Counted from the first letter of the stretch, positions 1 to 7,000 are shown. The stretch: 16,560 nt of DNA from CAMDBL01 sp964498125 (GCA_964498125.1 CAZCGE010000013.1:1-16560), one strand, 5' to 3'. The notes: generated by a model from the letters alone, not told the origin. Made by a program: numbers and translations.

Positions 1-21
1 ATTCGGCGCTTCGCGCCGAAT
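1..21. repeat. Perfect 9-bp hairpin at the window edge
   Basis: ATTCGGCGC, three loop bases, then GCGCCGAAT form a perfect inverted repeat. It lies about 110 bases past the stop of the TIR/STAND gene (minus strand). No strong T-run follows on either strand within view, so a classical intrinsic terminator is not proven. A second, weaker hairpin (GTTATT / AATAAC) lies at 38-54. Between these and the gene the DNA is noticeably more AT-rich and I see no coding sequence. This could be a transcription-end structure or an intergenic palindrome. Confidence 0.45.
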
Positions 22-133
22 GCTTGCGCTTTTCCGAGTTATTTCGACAATAACGATTGATCGATCGAATCAAATCAGTCATAGTGCAAGTCAGGGAAGA
101 AAAGGGGTAAAGAGTAAAAGATCAAAGAGGTAA

Positions 134-1846
134 TTAAGTCCCGGCAGGAAAGACAGAGCGCGCGGGCCGGAAGCCGAGATCGAAGAGCCGGTTGTCGGAC
201 ACGTCCCTGAGGCGCCACGCCGCGCGCGCATCCCCGGGCGAAAGGTACCAGGAACCGCCGCGAAGCACGCGAGAGCAATTGCTCGTTTCTGGTGCGGATG
301 AGCCGTCCTTTGGCGCTTTCGCATAATCCTCGGCGTAGCAGTCCTGCACCCATTCCCAGACGTTGCCGTGCATGTCGTGCAGGCCGAAGGCGTTGGCTTT
401 CTTCTCGCCGACCGGATGCGTGCGACTTCCGGAATTGCCAGAGAACCAAGCGTGCTCGCCCAGCGCAGCTTCCTCGTCACCGAACGAGAAGCGTGTCGCG
501 GCCCCCGCCCGCGCCGCGTATTCCCATTCGGCCTCGGTGAGCAGGCGATAGGTCTTGCCCGTCTGCTTCGACAGCCATTTCACGTACAGCTGTGCGTCGT
601 CCCAGCTCACGTTGATGAGCGGCTGACGCCCGCGGCCGAAGTTGCCTCCGGCCGCACCCTCGGCGGGACACACGCCGTGCGCGACGCAGCCGTCCCATTC
701 GTCGAACGTGATCTCGAACCGGCCGACCGCGTATGGAGCGGCGATCGTCACCTTGTGCACCAGACCCTCGTCCTTGCTGCGGCCTTCCTCGGTTTCGGGC
801 GAGCCCATCATAAATGCGCCGGCCGGCACGACCACCATCTCGGGGCAGCTCGCACACTCCTGGAAACGGTCTCCGGCTCTGAGCGCCTTCTCCTTCTCAG
901 CCGTCAGCACGGTCGGCATGTAGATGTCAGCAAGCCGGCGCGCCTGCACTTTCATGTACGTTGGCTCCAACACGCCCGCGGCGGCGAGCCCGACCACGGC
1001 AAGAACACAGGCCGCGAGCGTGCCAACCAGAACCTTCGTGCGCCGTGCCCGCCGCCGCTCCGACCGCTCTTGCCCCTGGCACGCCGCGACATAGGCCTTG
1101 TCGGTCGGCGCCAGGTTGGCCGCGAGATCGGGCCGGACAAACAGCCGCTCGGCCGCGCGCAGCCGGTCCGCACCGTGGGCAAGCCACGATGATGCCTTCG
1201 TGTTTGCCGCCCAGTCCCGCGCCGCCCGCTTGATGCCGTCGAGCACGGTGAGCAGGCCGGTGTCGTCGCTGAGCCAGCCCTGCAGCAGGCCCCACTGGCG
1301 CAGCAGCGCCTCGTGCGCCGGCTCGATGGTGACCTCGCCGGTGTCCTTCGCGACGTCGGTCGAGAGAAGGCGTTGCTCGACGAGCAAGTCGATGAGCGGG
1401 CGCGCCTCGGCCGGGATCTCCGACAGCCGCGCCACGCGCCGGCGCGGTGCCTTGGTGTCGGGATCGATGCCGGCGAGCCACGGGATCAGGCCGCGGCGGA
1501 GCAGCGTGAGCCGCGCCTGGCGGTCGCGCGGGATGCGGCTGTCGGCATCGGCCGCCTTGAAGGCGCGCTCGACCGCGGCCTCGATCGAGCCCTTGACGCG
1601 GCCGAGCTTGTTGAAATGGTCCAGTGTCAGGTGGCCGGTGGCGCCGTATTCCTCGTAGAGCCGCTCCAAGGTGAAGGCGAGCAGCGGCAGCGCGTCCTTG
1701 GCGCCGCCCGCCTCGATGTCGGCCAACAGCGCATCGACCAGGGCATCGTCGATCCTGATCGCGCGCGCCGTGCCGTCGAGCCGGCGGATCGGGCCCTTCA
1801 CCACCTCGGCGTAGGAGCCCTTGGGCATCGGCGGCAGGTTGAGCAT
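134..1846 (-). CDS. C-terminal half of TIR-STAND protein: end of nSTAND1 NTPase, TM segment, FGE/SUMF1-like domain
   Basis: This frame continues the upstream TIR-NTPase frame after an in-frame TAG and one CAG codon. The annotated ATG is simply the first Met after the stop, so this is probably not an independent gene. Residues 1-250 finish the STAND NTPase module (LPPMPKGSYAEVV, then DALPLLAFTLERLYEEYG and PAHEALLRQW, typical of the nSTAND1 helical part). Arg-rich residues 260-271 precede one membrane helix (about 272-292), which by the positive-inside rule puts the C-terminus outside the cytoplasm. Residues 333-566 are an FGE-sulfatase/SUMF1 domain (CPEMVVVPAGAFMMGS, LLTEAEWEYAARAG, MHGNVWEW, RVLRGGSW, LGFRPA). 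The two copper-binding cysteines of true formylglycine-generating enzymes are absent after RGGSW (Leu535 and Ala540 at the aligned places), so a binding role through the C-type-lectin-like fold is more likely than catalysis. Termination-reinitiation could make it separately: GGAGGG lies 13 bases before the ATG. Confidence 0.85.
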   Translation of the reverse strand: MLNLPPMPKGSYAEVVKGPIRRLDGTARAIRIDDALVDALLADIEAGGAKDALPLLAFTLERLYEEYGATGHLTLDHFNKLGRVKGSIEAAVERAFKAADADSRIPRDRQARLTLLRRGLIPWLAGIDPDTKAPRRRVARLSEIPAEARPLIDLLVEQRLLSTDVAKDTGEVTIEPAHEALLRQWGLLQGWLSDDTGLLTVLDGIKRAARDWAANTKASSWLAHGADRLRAAERLFVRPDLAANLAPTDKAYVAACQGQERSERRRARRTKVLVGTLAACVLAVVGLAAAGVLEPTYMKVQARRLADIYMPTVLTAEKEKALRAGDRFQECASCPEMVVVPAGAFMMGSPETEEGRSKDEGLVHKVTIAAPYAVGRFEITFDEWDGCVAHGVCPAEGAAGGNFGRGRQPLINVSWDDAQLYVKWLSKQTGKTYRLLTEAEWEYAARAGAATRFSFGDEEAALGEHAWFSGNSGSRTHPVGEKKANAFGLHDMHGNVWEWVQDCYAEDYAKAPKDGSSAPETSNCSRVLRGGSWYLSPGDARAAWRLRDVSDNRLFDLGFRPARSVFPAGT

Positions 1847-1855
1847 CTGCTAGTG
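1844..1855 (-). other. In-frame amber codon splitting the TIR-STAND gene
   Basis: The minus-strand codons run CAC TAG CAG ATG: His, stop, Gln, Met. Both halves are in the same frame and together span 134-2998 (955 codons including both stops). One C-to-T change in a CAG (Gln) codon would explain the stop. No frameshift is needed and domain order is intact across it, so it is either a recent nonsense mutation, a sequencing error or a programmed readthrough site. Confidence 0.9.
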
Positions 1856-2998
1856 CACACCCTCCAGCTCGGGCGCCGTCTGCAGCCGCTCGTAGTTGTC
1901 CGAGCGGATCGTGAAGGCCGCGATGACGGCGGGGTTGTCGGTCACCAGCAGATCGCGCAGCAATGCCAGGAACGGCTGGGCCTCGCCCTGCGCCTCGGCC
2001 AGGAACAGCTCCTCGCTCTGGTCGATGGCGAGGACGATCGTTGCTGGCTTTGGCGTGGCGCCGCCGTCGATCGCTGGGGGCTGGGTCGCGGACTGCAATT
2101 GCGCCAGCAGCGGCTTCAGAGAGGCGGCTCCTCCCGCGATGGCCTCCCGGATGTCCCCGCGCGGCACCTTGAGCCGAGCCGCCTCGAAGGCATCGGTGAG
2201 CGCCTTGACGAGCCCCGTCTCGCCGGTCAGCGCGGCCCGCTCCGGCCGGACCACCGGCAGCGGCAGGAACGTCTGCGGATCGCGCCCGAGCCGCGGCAGC
2301 AGACCCGCGCGCAGAAAGCTCGACTTGCCGGCGCCAGATGCGCCGAGGATCACCATCAGCCGCGGCGGCGCCGCTTCAGTCAACCCGCGCAGGCGGTCGA
2401 TGGCCTCGATGACCGGCGCCTCGCGGCCGAAGAAGATGCCGGCGTCGTCGGCCTCCAGCGGCCTGAGACCGCGATAAGGAGCGCGCTTCGGGTCGTGCTC
2501 CGGCGGCCAGTTGAAGTAGCTGGCATGCAGCCCGGCGCGCTGCAGCCCGCCCTTGAGGCGGGTAAGGCCTTCCAGCGAGTAGGTGACGTGCGCCTCCGCG
2601 CCGGTGATCGGCAGCGTGACGCGGAACTGCTGGTGGTCGCGCCCGGTGGCGAGGTTGACGAGCTGCCACGTGCTGGTGACGTCGTGCGGCAGGTCGGCGA
2701 CGGTGAGCCCTTCCTCGACCAGCACGCCGAACAACCGCTTGTTGAGCCGGCGCGCCAGCGTCAGCTCGTTCGTGCACCAGCGCGAGCCGAGCCACGCCTT
2801 GCTGATCAGGAACAGCACCGCCTCGCAGCGCCGTGCCGCCTCATTCAGCGCCCGCTCCCACCTCTCGCCGGCCGCGATGCCGCGGTCAGGATCGAGGTCG
2901 AGGAACAGGTCGCTCCAGCCCTCAGACACGAGCCAGTCGCGCAGCGCGATGGCTTCGGCGTTATTCGCGGAGGAATGCGAGATGAAAATTCGCGACAC
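1850..2998 (-). CDS. N-terminal half of TIR-STAND protein: TIR domain and nSTAND1 NTPase, ending at an amber codon
   Basis: The start is GTG at 2998, with GGGGGG about 9 bases upstream; the TIR strand starts at once (SRIFISHSS). Residues 1 to about 140 are a TIR domain; WCTNEL at 74-79 supplies Glu78 at the place of the catalytic Glu of NAD-cleaving TIRs. PYRGLRPLEADDAGIFFGRE (175-193) marks the entry into an nSTAND1 NTPase, with Walker A GASGAGKSS at 219-227 and Walker B IVLAIDQSEELF at 321-332. The frame stops at TAG (1850-1852) after ELEGVH, where relatives continue straight into the rest of the NTPase. TIR-STAND proteins are known in prokaryotic conflict and antiphage systems, where the STAND module senses and oligomerises and TIR consumes NAD. 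That role is inferred from family membership. As it stands this is a truncated NTPase unless the stop is read through. Confidence 0.85.
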   Translation of the reverse strand: MSRIFISHSSANNAEAIALRDWLVSEGWSDLFLDLDPDRGIAAGERWERALNEAARRCEAVLFLISKAWLGSRWCTNELTLARRLNKRLFGVLVEEGLTVADLPHDVTSTWQLVNLATGRDHQQFRVTLPITGAEAHVTYSLEGLTRLKGGLQRAGLHASYFNWPPEHDPKRAPYRGLRPLEADDAGIFFGREAPVIEAIDRLRGLTEAAPPRLMVILGASGAGKSSFLRAGLLPRLGRDPQTFLPLPVVRPERAALTGETGLVKALTDAFEAARLKVPRGDIREAIAGGAASLKPLLAQLQSATQPPAIDGGATPKPATIVLAIDQSEELFLAEAQGEAQPFLALLRDLLVTDNPAVIAAFTIRSDNYERLQTAPELEGVH

Positions 2999-3059
2999 CG
3001 GCCATACCCCCCGGTTGGAGTCCGCCTGTCGCCGAGCTTAACAGGTCGGCATGCACCTG

Positions 3060-3227
3060 TCATCGTCCCGTCTGCGTCCATGCGAGCCATGCCGCGCCAA
3101 TGGCGCCAGCCGCGGCCCAGATCAAGCTCGTCTCGACGCTTTCCCGCATCGCCCAACGCTGCAGGGCGAAGAAGAATGCAGCGGCGCCGGCGCCATGCAC
3201 GAACATCCATTTGAGCCGGTCGTGCAT
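3060..3227 (-). CDS. Small membrane protein behind nuoE, 55 residues
   Basis: The ORF starts with ATG at 3227, ten bases after the nuoE stop, and ends with TGA at 3060. It begins MHDRLKWMFVHGAGAAAFFF and has two hydrophobic stretches (about residues 10-24 and 36-51) separated by a charged turn (RWAMRES), so a two-helix membrane hairpin is likely. The closeness to nuoE suggests co-transcription. From memory, small ORFs of this kind occur between nuoE and nuoF in Hyphomicrobiales; I cannot check this here. Function unknown. Length and composition suit a real protein, but the ORF is short and supported only by position and hydrophobic pattern. Confidence 0.55.
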   Translation of the reverse strand: MHDRLKWMFVHGAGAAAFFFALQRWAMRESVETSLIWAAAGAIGAAWLAWTQTGR

Positions 3228-3237
3228 GTCAGCCGCC

Positions 3238-3846
3238 TCACCCCTTGCCCACGTCCTTCAGCGTCGTCGGTCCGCCGACGGGGCAGCTGGCTTGCCGGCC
3301 GATCTGTGAGCCGGGCAACGGCGGCGTGCCCTTGGCGAAGCCGTCGAGCACCGCGCCGAACAGCCGCGGCGTCAAATCCTCGTAGGTATCCTTTGCCACC
3401 TGCACCATCGGCGCATTGGCGCACACGCCCATGCACTCGACCTCCTCCCAGGAGAAATTGCCGTCGGCCGACAGGTGGTGGGGTTCGCGGTGGATGCGTT
3501 GCTTGCACATGTCGATCAAAGCTTCCGAGCCGCGCAGCATGCAGGGCGTGGTGCCGCAAACCTGGATGTGGGCTTTCTTGCCTACCGGAGCCAATTGAAA
3601 CATCGTGTAGAACGTCGCCACCTCGAGGACGCGGATCGTGGCCATGCCGAGCATATCGGCGACGGCGCGGATCGCGGGCTCCGTGCACCAGCCCTCCTGC
3701 TCCTGCGCCCGCCACAGGATCGGGATCACCGCCGAGGCCTGCTTGCCGGCAGGGTATTTGGCGATGGTTTCCTTCGCCCACGCCAGGTTTTCGGTCGTGA
3801 AAGCAAAGGTCTTGGGCTGATCGGGATTGAGGCGGCGGACGGCCAT
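3238..3846 (-). CDS. nuoE: NADH-quinone oxidoreductase subunit E (NuoE, 24-kDa subunit)
   Basis: NuoE carries the N1a [2Fe-2S] cluster of the NADH-oxidising arm of respiratory complex I, on the cytoplasmic face, and pairs with NuoF. The 202-residue protein has the thioredoxin-like 2Fe-2S fold with all four ligands: Cys97 and Cys102 (QVCGTTPCMLRG) and Cys138 and Cys142 (VECMGVCANAP). The helical N-terminus (FTTENLAWAKETIAKYP, ASAVIPILWRAQEQEGW) and VLEVATFYTMF are typical. The start at ATG 3846 is chosen because AGGAG lies about 9 bases upstream and the start MAVRRL fits alphaproteobacterial relatives; the open frame runs 60 codons further upstream without family resemblance. The gene stands alone: no nuoD upstream (divergent cysE instead), and TIR-STAND rather than nuoF downstream, apart from the 55-residue ORF. 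It may be a second copy or part of a scattered nuo set. Confidence 0.95.
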   Translation of the reverse strand: MAVRRLNPDQPKTFAFTTENLAWAKETIAKYPAGKQASAVIPILWRAQEQEGWCTEPAIRAVADMLGMATIRVLEVATFYTMFQLAPVGKKAHIQVCGTTPCMLRGSEALIDMCKQRIHREPHHLSADGNFSWEEVECMGVCANAPMVQVAKDTYEDLTPRLFGAVLDGFAKGTPPLPGSQIGRQASCPVGGPTTLKDVGKG

Positions 3847-4306
3847 CGGCGGGCTCCTGGTGGCGATCGTGCCGGTGTGCGCGGCGCCGGCGAGAACAAG
3901 AACGGCCCAAGCCGGCCTTGCGCTGCAGCCACGATCCATCGGCCCCTCAGTTACGGCCTGCGCCGCACGCTGGCAAGGTGTCCCGACTATGACCAATGGC
4001 AGCACATATCGCAAACCTCGGTGCAACAGAGCACTTTAAATCCGGCGGGCCTGGTATACATTGACGATACAGAGGACACGCACTCGTACCCGCCATCAAA
4101 AATGGCTGGTACTAGCCATCTTGCTGAAGTACCCGATTCACGCTGCATTTTCGTGCCACGTCGTGCAGGATGCGCGCTTCGCCACGAAGTGTGGCACTCA
4201 GTTCCGCGATCGGGTACTAGGTCAGGCATACCCGGTGCGCAGGATAGGCACTGAAATCCCGCCCGCTTGGGCGTATCACCTGCCGCGGGCCGTAAGGAGG
4301 CCAGTC
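3847..4306. promoter_or_regulatory. Divergent nuoE/cysE intergenic region with nested inverted repeats
   Basis: This 460-base gap holds the promoters of both flanking genes, but I cannot place -35/-10 boxes with confidence. It contains a near-perfect 18-base palindrome at 4102-4119 (ATGGCTgGTACtAGCCAT). A nested pair of inverted repeats follows: AGTACCCGAT at 4128-4137 with ATCGGGTACT at 4209-4218, and inside it GTGCCAC at 4153-4159 with GTGGCAC at 4191-4197. A small hairpin CTTCG-cca-CGAAG sits at 4177-4189. Read on the plus strand these would fold a leader of about 90 nt ending roughly 75 bases before the cysE Shine-Dalgarno. No gene is seen here. Confidence 0.45.
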
Positions 4307-5146
4307 ATGTCAGCATCCCGGCAAACCACCGCGACGGCGAAACTGCATTCCGTCGATCCGATCTGGGCCGAGATCCGCGCCGAGGCCGAGGCGGCGGCAG
4401 CGACGGAGCCAGCGCTCGGCGGTTTCATTTTCGCCACCGTGCTCGGCCATGATCGGCTCGAGGACGCCATCTGCCACCGGCTGGCGCAGCGCCTCAACCA
4501 TTCCGACGTCGACGCCGGTCTGATCGGCAAGACGTTCAGCGACGTGCTGGAAACATCGCCCGAGATCGGCCGCAACTTCCGCGCCGATCTTGCCGCCGTC
4601 TATGATCGCGACCCGGCCTGCAAACGCTATATCGAGCCGCTGCTCTACTTCAAGGGCTTCCATGCACTCGTCACGCACCGTTTCGCGCACGAGTTGTGGA
4701 AGGCAGGCCGCCACGATTTCGCGTTGTACCTGCAGAGCCAGTCCTCGCGCATCTTTGCCGTCGACATCCATCCGGCCGCCCGCATTGGCCAAGGCCTGAT
4801 GCTCGACCACGCCACCGGCATCGTCGTCGGCGAAACGGCGGTAATCGGCGACCATTGCTCGTTCCTGCATTCGGTTACGCTCGGCGGCAGCGGCAAGGAC
4901 GGTGGCGACCGGCATCCCAAGATCGGCTCTTATGTCATGATCGGGGCCGGCGCCAAGGTGCTCGGCAATATCACGGTCGGCAACTGCTCGCGCGTCGCCG
5001 CCGGCAGTGTCGTCCTCAAGGATGTGCCGCCGCAGACCACGGTTGCCGGCGTTCCGGCTCGCGAGGTCGGTCCCGCCGGCTGCCCCGAGCCTGCCCGCTC
5101 GATGGATCAGCGCGTCGATCCCAACGACTGCGGCTGCAGCGGCTGA
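4307..5146 (+). CDS. cysE: Serine O-acetyltransferase
   Basis: It transfers acetyl from acetyl-CoA to L-serine, giving O-acetylserine, the carbon skeleton for cysteine synthesis in the cytoplasm. The 279-residue protein has the helical N-terminal SATase domain (PIWAEIRAEAE, FKGFHALVTHR) and then the left-handed beta-helix with hexapeptide repeats. Catalytic residues match E. coli CysE with a constant offset of ten: Asp153 (VDIHP), His168 (LDHATG) and His203 (DRHPKI). The start at ATG 4307 has a strong AAGGAGG eight bases upstream; the frame stays open to 4061 but that extension lacks family features. The C-terminus ends DCGCSG rather than in the Ile that docks E. coli CysE into CysK, so formation of the classic cysteine synthase complex is doubtful. 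A GST gene follows 105 bases downstream on the same strand. Confidence 0.95.
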   Translation: MSASRQTTATAKLHSVDPIWAEIRAEAEAAAATEPALGGFIFATVLGHDRLEDAICHRLAQRLNHSDVDAGLIGKTFSDVLETSPEIGRNFRADLAAVYDRDPACKRYIEPLLYFKGFHALVTHRFAHELWKAGRHDFALYLQSQSSRIFAVDIHPAARIGQGLMLDHATGIVVGETAVIGDHCSFLHSVTLGGSGKDGGDRHPKIGSYVMIGAGAKVLGNITVGNCSRVAAGSVVLKDVPPQTTVAGVPAREVGPAGCPEPARSMDQRVDPNDCGCSG

Positions 5147-5251
5147 GGGCCGCGGCATAGTCTGTTCTGACCTCCGCGGCGCCCGCGACCTGGCGCTTCA
5201 CCCACATCGTTTTCTTTGCACCAGAACCCGTAAACCCACCCAGAGGCCCCA

Positions 5252-5881
5252 ATGATCGATCTCTACACCTGGTCCACGCCCAATGGCCGCAAGGCCTCCA
5301 TCATGCTCGAGGAGGTCGGTCTGCCCTACAAGGCCCACGCGATCGATATCTCCAAGAACGAGCAATTCGCCCCGGATTTCCTCAAGATTTCGCCGAACAA
5401 TCGCATTCCCGCGATCGTCGACCGCGACAATGGCCAGACGCTGTTCGAGTCGGGTGCAATCCTGATGTATCTCGCCGACAAGACTGGCAAGTTATGGCCC
5501 AAGACAGGCGAAGCGCATTGGCGCGCCGTCGAATGGCTGATGTGGCAGATGGGCGGCGTTGGCCCGATGCTCGGCCAGGTCCACCACTTCGTCAAATATA
5601 ACAAGGGCAAGGCGCCCTACGCCGAGGAGCGCTACATGGCCGAGGCCAAGCGCCTCTATGGTGTGCTCGACCGGCGCCTGGCGCAGGCAGAGTACGTCGC
5701 CGGCGACTATTCCATCGCCGACATTGCCATTTGGCCGTGGATCTCGCGGTTCGAGTGGCAGACGATGGACCTCAAGGACTTCCCCAACGTCCTGCGCTGG
5801 TATAAGGCCATTGCCAGCAGACCGGCGGTGGTCAAGGGTTACCACGTGCCGGTGCCGCAACCGTCGGTTCCGATGCCCTGA
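5252..5881 (+). CDS. Glutathione S-transferase family protein, YfcG/YghU-like (Nu class)
   Basis: It is a 209-residue cytosolic GST with N-terminal thioredoxin fold and C-terminal helical domain. The TPNG motif (Thr9, Asn11), ISPNNRIPAIVD with the cis-Pro loop, and LFESGAILMYLADKTG are those of E. coli YfcG, a glutathione-dependent disulfide-bond reductase. GGVGPMLGQVHHF and YSIADIAIWPWI in the helical half also match that group. AGAGG lies six bases before the ATG. It lies between cysE and an aldolase gene on the same strand with gaps of 105 and 88 bases, so co-transcription is possible but not shown. A related 239-residue paralogue is encoded at 11611-12330. The substrate cannot be told from sequence; thiol-disulfide chemistry is the family expectation. 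Confidence 0.92.
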   Translation: MIDLYTWSTPNGRKASIMLEEVGLPYKAHAIDISKNEQFAPDFLKISPNNRIPAIVDRDNGQTLFESGAILMYLADKTGKLWPKTGEAHWRAVEWLMWQMGGVGPMLGQVHHFVKYNKGKAPYAEERYMAEAKRLYGVLDRRLAQAEYVAGDYSIADIAIWPWISRFEWQTMDLKDFPNVLRWYKAIASRPAVVKGYHVPVPQPSVPMP

Positions 5882-5969
5882 ACGGACACCACAAGACAAG
5901 ACGTTGCAAGACGGTGCCGATGGCCGGCGCCGGTTGTCGAGATAGACGCGAGCCACAGAGGACCTTTCC

Positions 5970-6896
5970 ATGGCAGGCAAAAAGAATTTCTCGGGCGTGA
6001 TCGCCCCCGTCGTCACGCCATTTGGCGAGGATGGCGCACCCGACGCGGATCGTTTCATCGAGCACGCCGAGTGGCTGCTCGAAGACGGTTGCACCGGCCT
6101 GGCGCCGTTCGGCACCACCAGCGAAGCCAACTCGCTCGGCCTCGATGAGCGCATGGAGCTGCTCGAGGAGCTGGTCGAATCCGGCATCGAGGCATCCAAG
6201 CTGATGCCGGGCACCGGCATGTGCTCGACGGCCGACGCCGCCATCTTGACCCAGCACGCTGTCGATCTGGGCTGCGGCGGCGTCCTGATGTTGCCGCCGT
6301 TCTACTACAAGGGCGCCAGCGAGGAAGGCTTGTTCCGCTACTACGCCGACGTGATCGACGAGGTCGATGACGATCGCCTGCGGATCTATCTCTACCACAT
6401 CCCGCCGGTGGCCCAGGTCGGCATTCCGCTGCCGCTGATCGGCCGGCTGATCAAGGAGTTTCCGAACATCGTCGTCGGCCTCAAGGACAGCTCGGGCGAC
6501 TGGAGCAATACCAAGGCCATCCTCGAGGCCTATCCGGGCTTCGAGGTGTTCCCGGGCTCGGAATTGTTCCTGCTCGACGGCCTGCGCCTCGGCGGGTCCG
6601 GCTGCATCTCGGCCACGGCCAACGTCAGCGCGCGGGCGATCCGTGATGTCTACGACAACTGGCAGGGCCCGGATGCCGACGCCAAGCAGGCTGGGATCTC
6701 GGCGCTGCGCAAGGCCATGCAGGCCTACCCGATGATCCCTGTGCTGAAATCGCTGATCGCCCATTACCGGAGCGACCCGACGTGGGCCAAGGTTCGCCCG
6801 CCCTTCACCCCGCTGGGCAAGGCCGAGGCCGACAAGGCGATCCGCACGCTCGCCGACGCACACGGCTTCAAGCTCGACTTTGCCGAAGCGGCATGA
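5970..6896 (+). CDS. DapA/NAL superfamily class I aldolase (dihydrodipicolinate synthase family)
   Basis: It is a 308-residue TIM-barrel lyase. Lys172 in VVGLKDSSGDW is the Schiff-base lysine and Tyr142 in LYHIP the catalytic tyrosine; GTTSE at 48-52 replaces the usual GTTGE carboxylate-binding loop. The Arg that follows the tyrosine in true dihydrodipicolinate synthase (YNVPSRTG) is missing: the segment here reads YHIPPVAQVG. A role in lysine synthesis is therefore unlikely, and the enzyme more probably cleaves or condenses pyruvate with another aldehyde or 2-oxo acid; the substrate is unknown. A GAGGA element lies about 7 bases before ATG 5970. The gene follows the GST on the same strand, and a hairpin begins four bases after its stop. 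Confidence 0.9.
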   Translation: MAGKKNFSGVIAPVVTPFGEDGAPDADRFIEHAEWLLEDGCTGLAPFGTTSEANSLGLDERMELLEELVESGIEASKLMPGTGMCSTADAAILTQHAVDLGCGGVLMLPPFYYKGASEEGLFRYYADVIDEVDDDRLRIYLYHIPPVAQVGIPLPLIGRLIKEFPNIVVGLKDSSGDWSNTKAILEAYPGFEVFPGSELFLLDGLRLGGSGCISATANVSARAIRDVYDNWQGPDADAKQAGISALRKAMQAYPMIPVLKSLIAHYRSDPTWAKVRPPFTPLGKAEADKAIRTLADAHGFKLDFAEAA

Positions 6897-6899
6897 TCG

Positions 6900-6924
6900 G
6901 ATGCCTGACCTCTGGTCAGGCATC
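6900..6924 (+). terminator. Hairpin behind the DapA-family gene
   Basis: GATGCCTGACC, three loop bases (TCT), then GGTCAGGCATC form a perfect 11-bp stem, starting four bases after the TGA. Only two T follow, so release by an intrinsic mechanism would be weak; it may act mainly as a 3'-end stabiliser. The core CCTGACC/GGTCAGG resembles, but is not identical to, the GGGTCAGACCC repeats farther on. Confidence 0.6.
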
Positions 6925-6948
6925 TTCCCGCACGGCGGTGGGTGCGGT

Positions 6949-6991
6949 GTCTGAAACGAAAGCAACGCGCCAAGACCTCGGTGCCGGGCAA
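6949..6991. repeat. Dispersed repeat R, short copy 1
   Basis: This 43-base segment (begins GTCTGAAACGAAAG, ends GGTGCCGGGCAA) recurs with one base change at 7525-7567, where it is joined to the longer 150-base unit. Its second part (ACCTCGGTGCCGGGCAA) also opens the unit at 7372. The shared piece is too exact to be chance and shows that the region was built by duplication. Confidence 0.75.
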
Positions 6992-7000
6992 TGAGCGGAT

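Noticed and set aside
2990..2997. A TCGCGACA word at the start codon of the TIR-STAND gene, identical to the Fic boxes
   Set aside because: It is a single copy and is explained by the coding sequence for Met-Ser-Arg; one chance copy is unsurprising at this GC content. A shared regulator is not supported.
1313..3214. Long plus-strand open frame (633 codons) opposite the TIR-STAND gene
   Set aside because: It is a shadow of the GC-rich minus-strand gene: low-complexity Arg/Leu/Gln/Gly composition, no family motif, no ribosome-binding site.
3847..4026. N-terminal extension of NuoE by 60 codons
   Set aside because: No relative of NuoE has such a segment, and ATG 3846 has a good AGGAG at the right distance.
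4061..4306. N-terminal extension of CysE by 82 codons
   Set aside because: The extension has no SATase features, runs through the inverted-repeat leader, and the inner ATG at 4307 has a near-ideal Shine-Dalgarno.
5970..6896. Naming the aldolase dapA
   Set aside because: The Arg that binds aspartate semialdehyde in true DapA is missing and the carboxylate loop is changed; only the superfamily can be supported.
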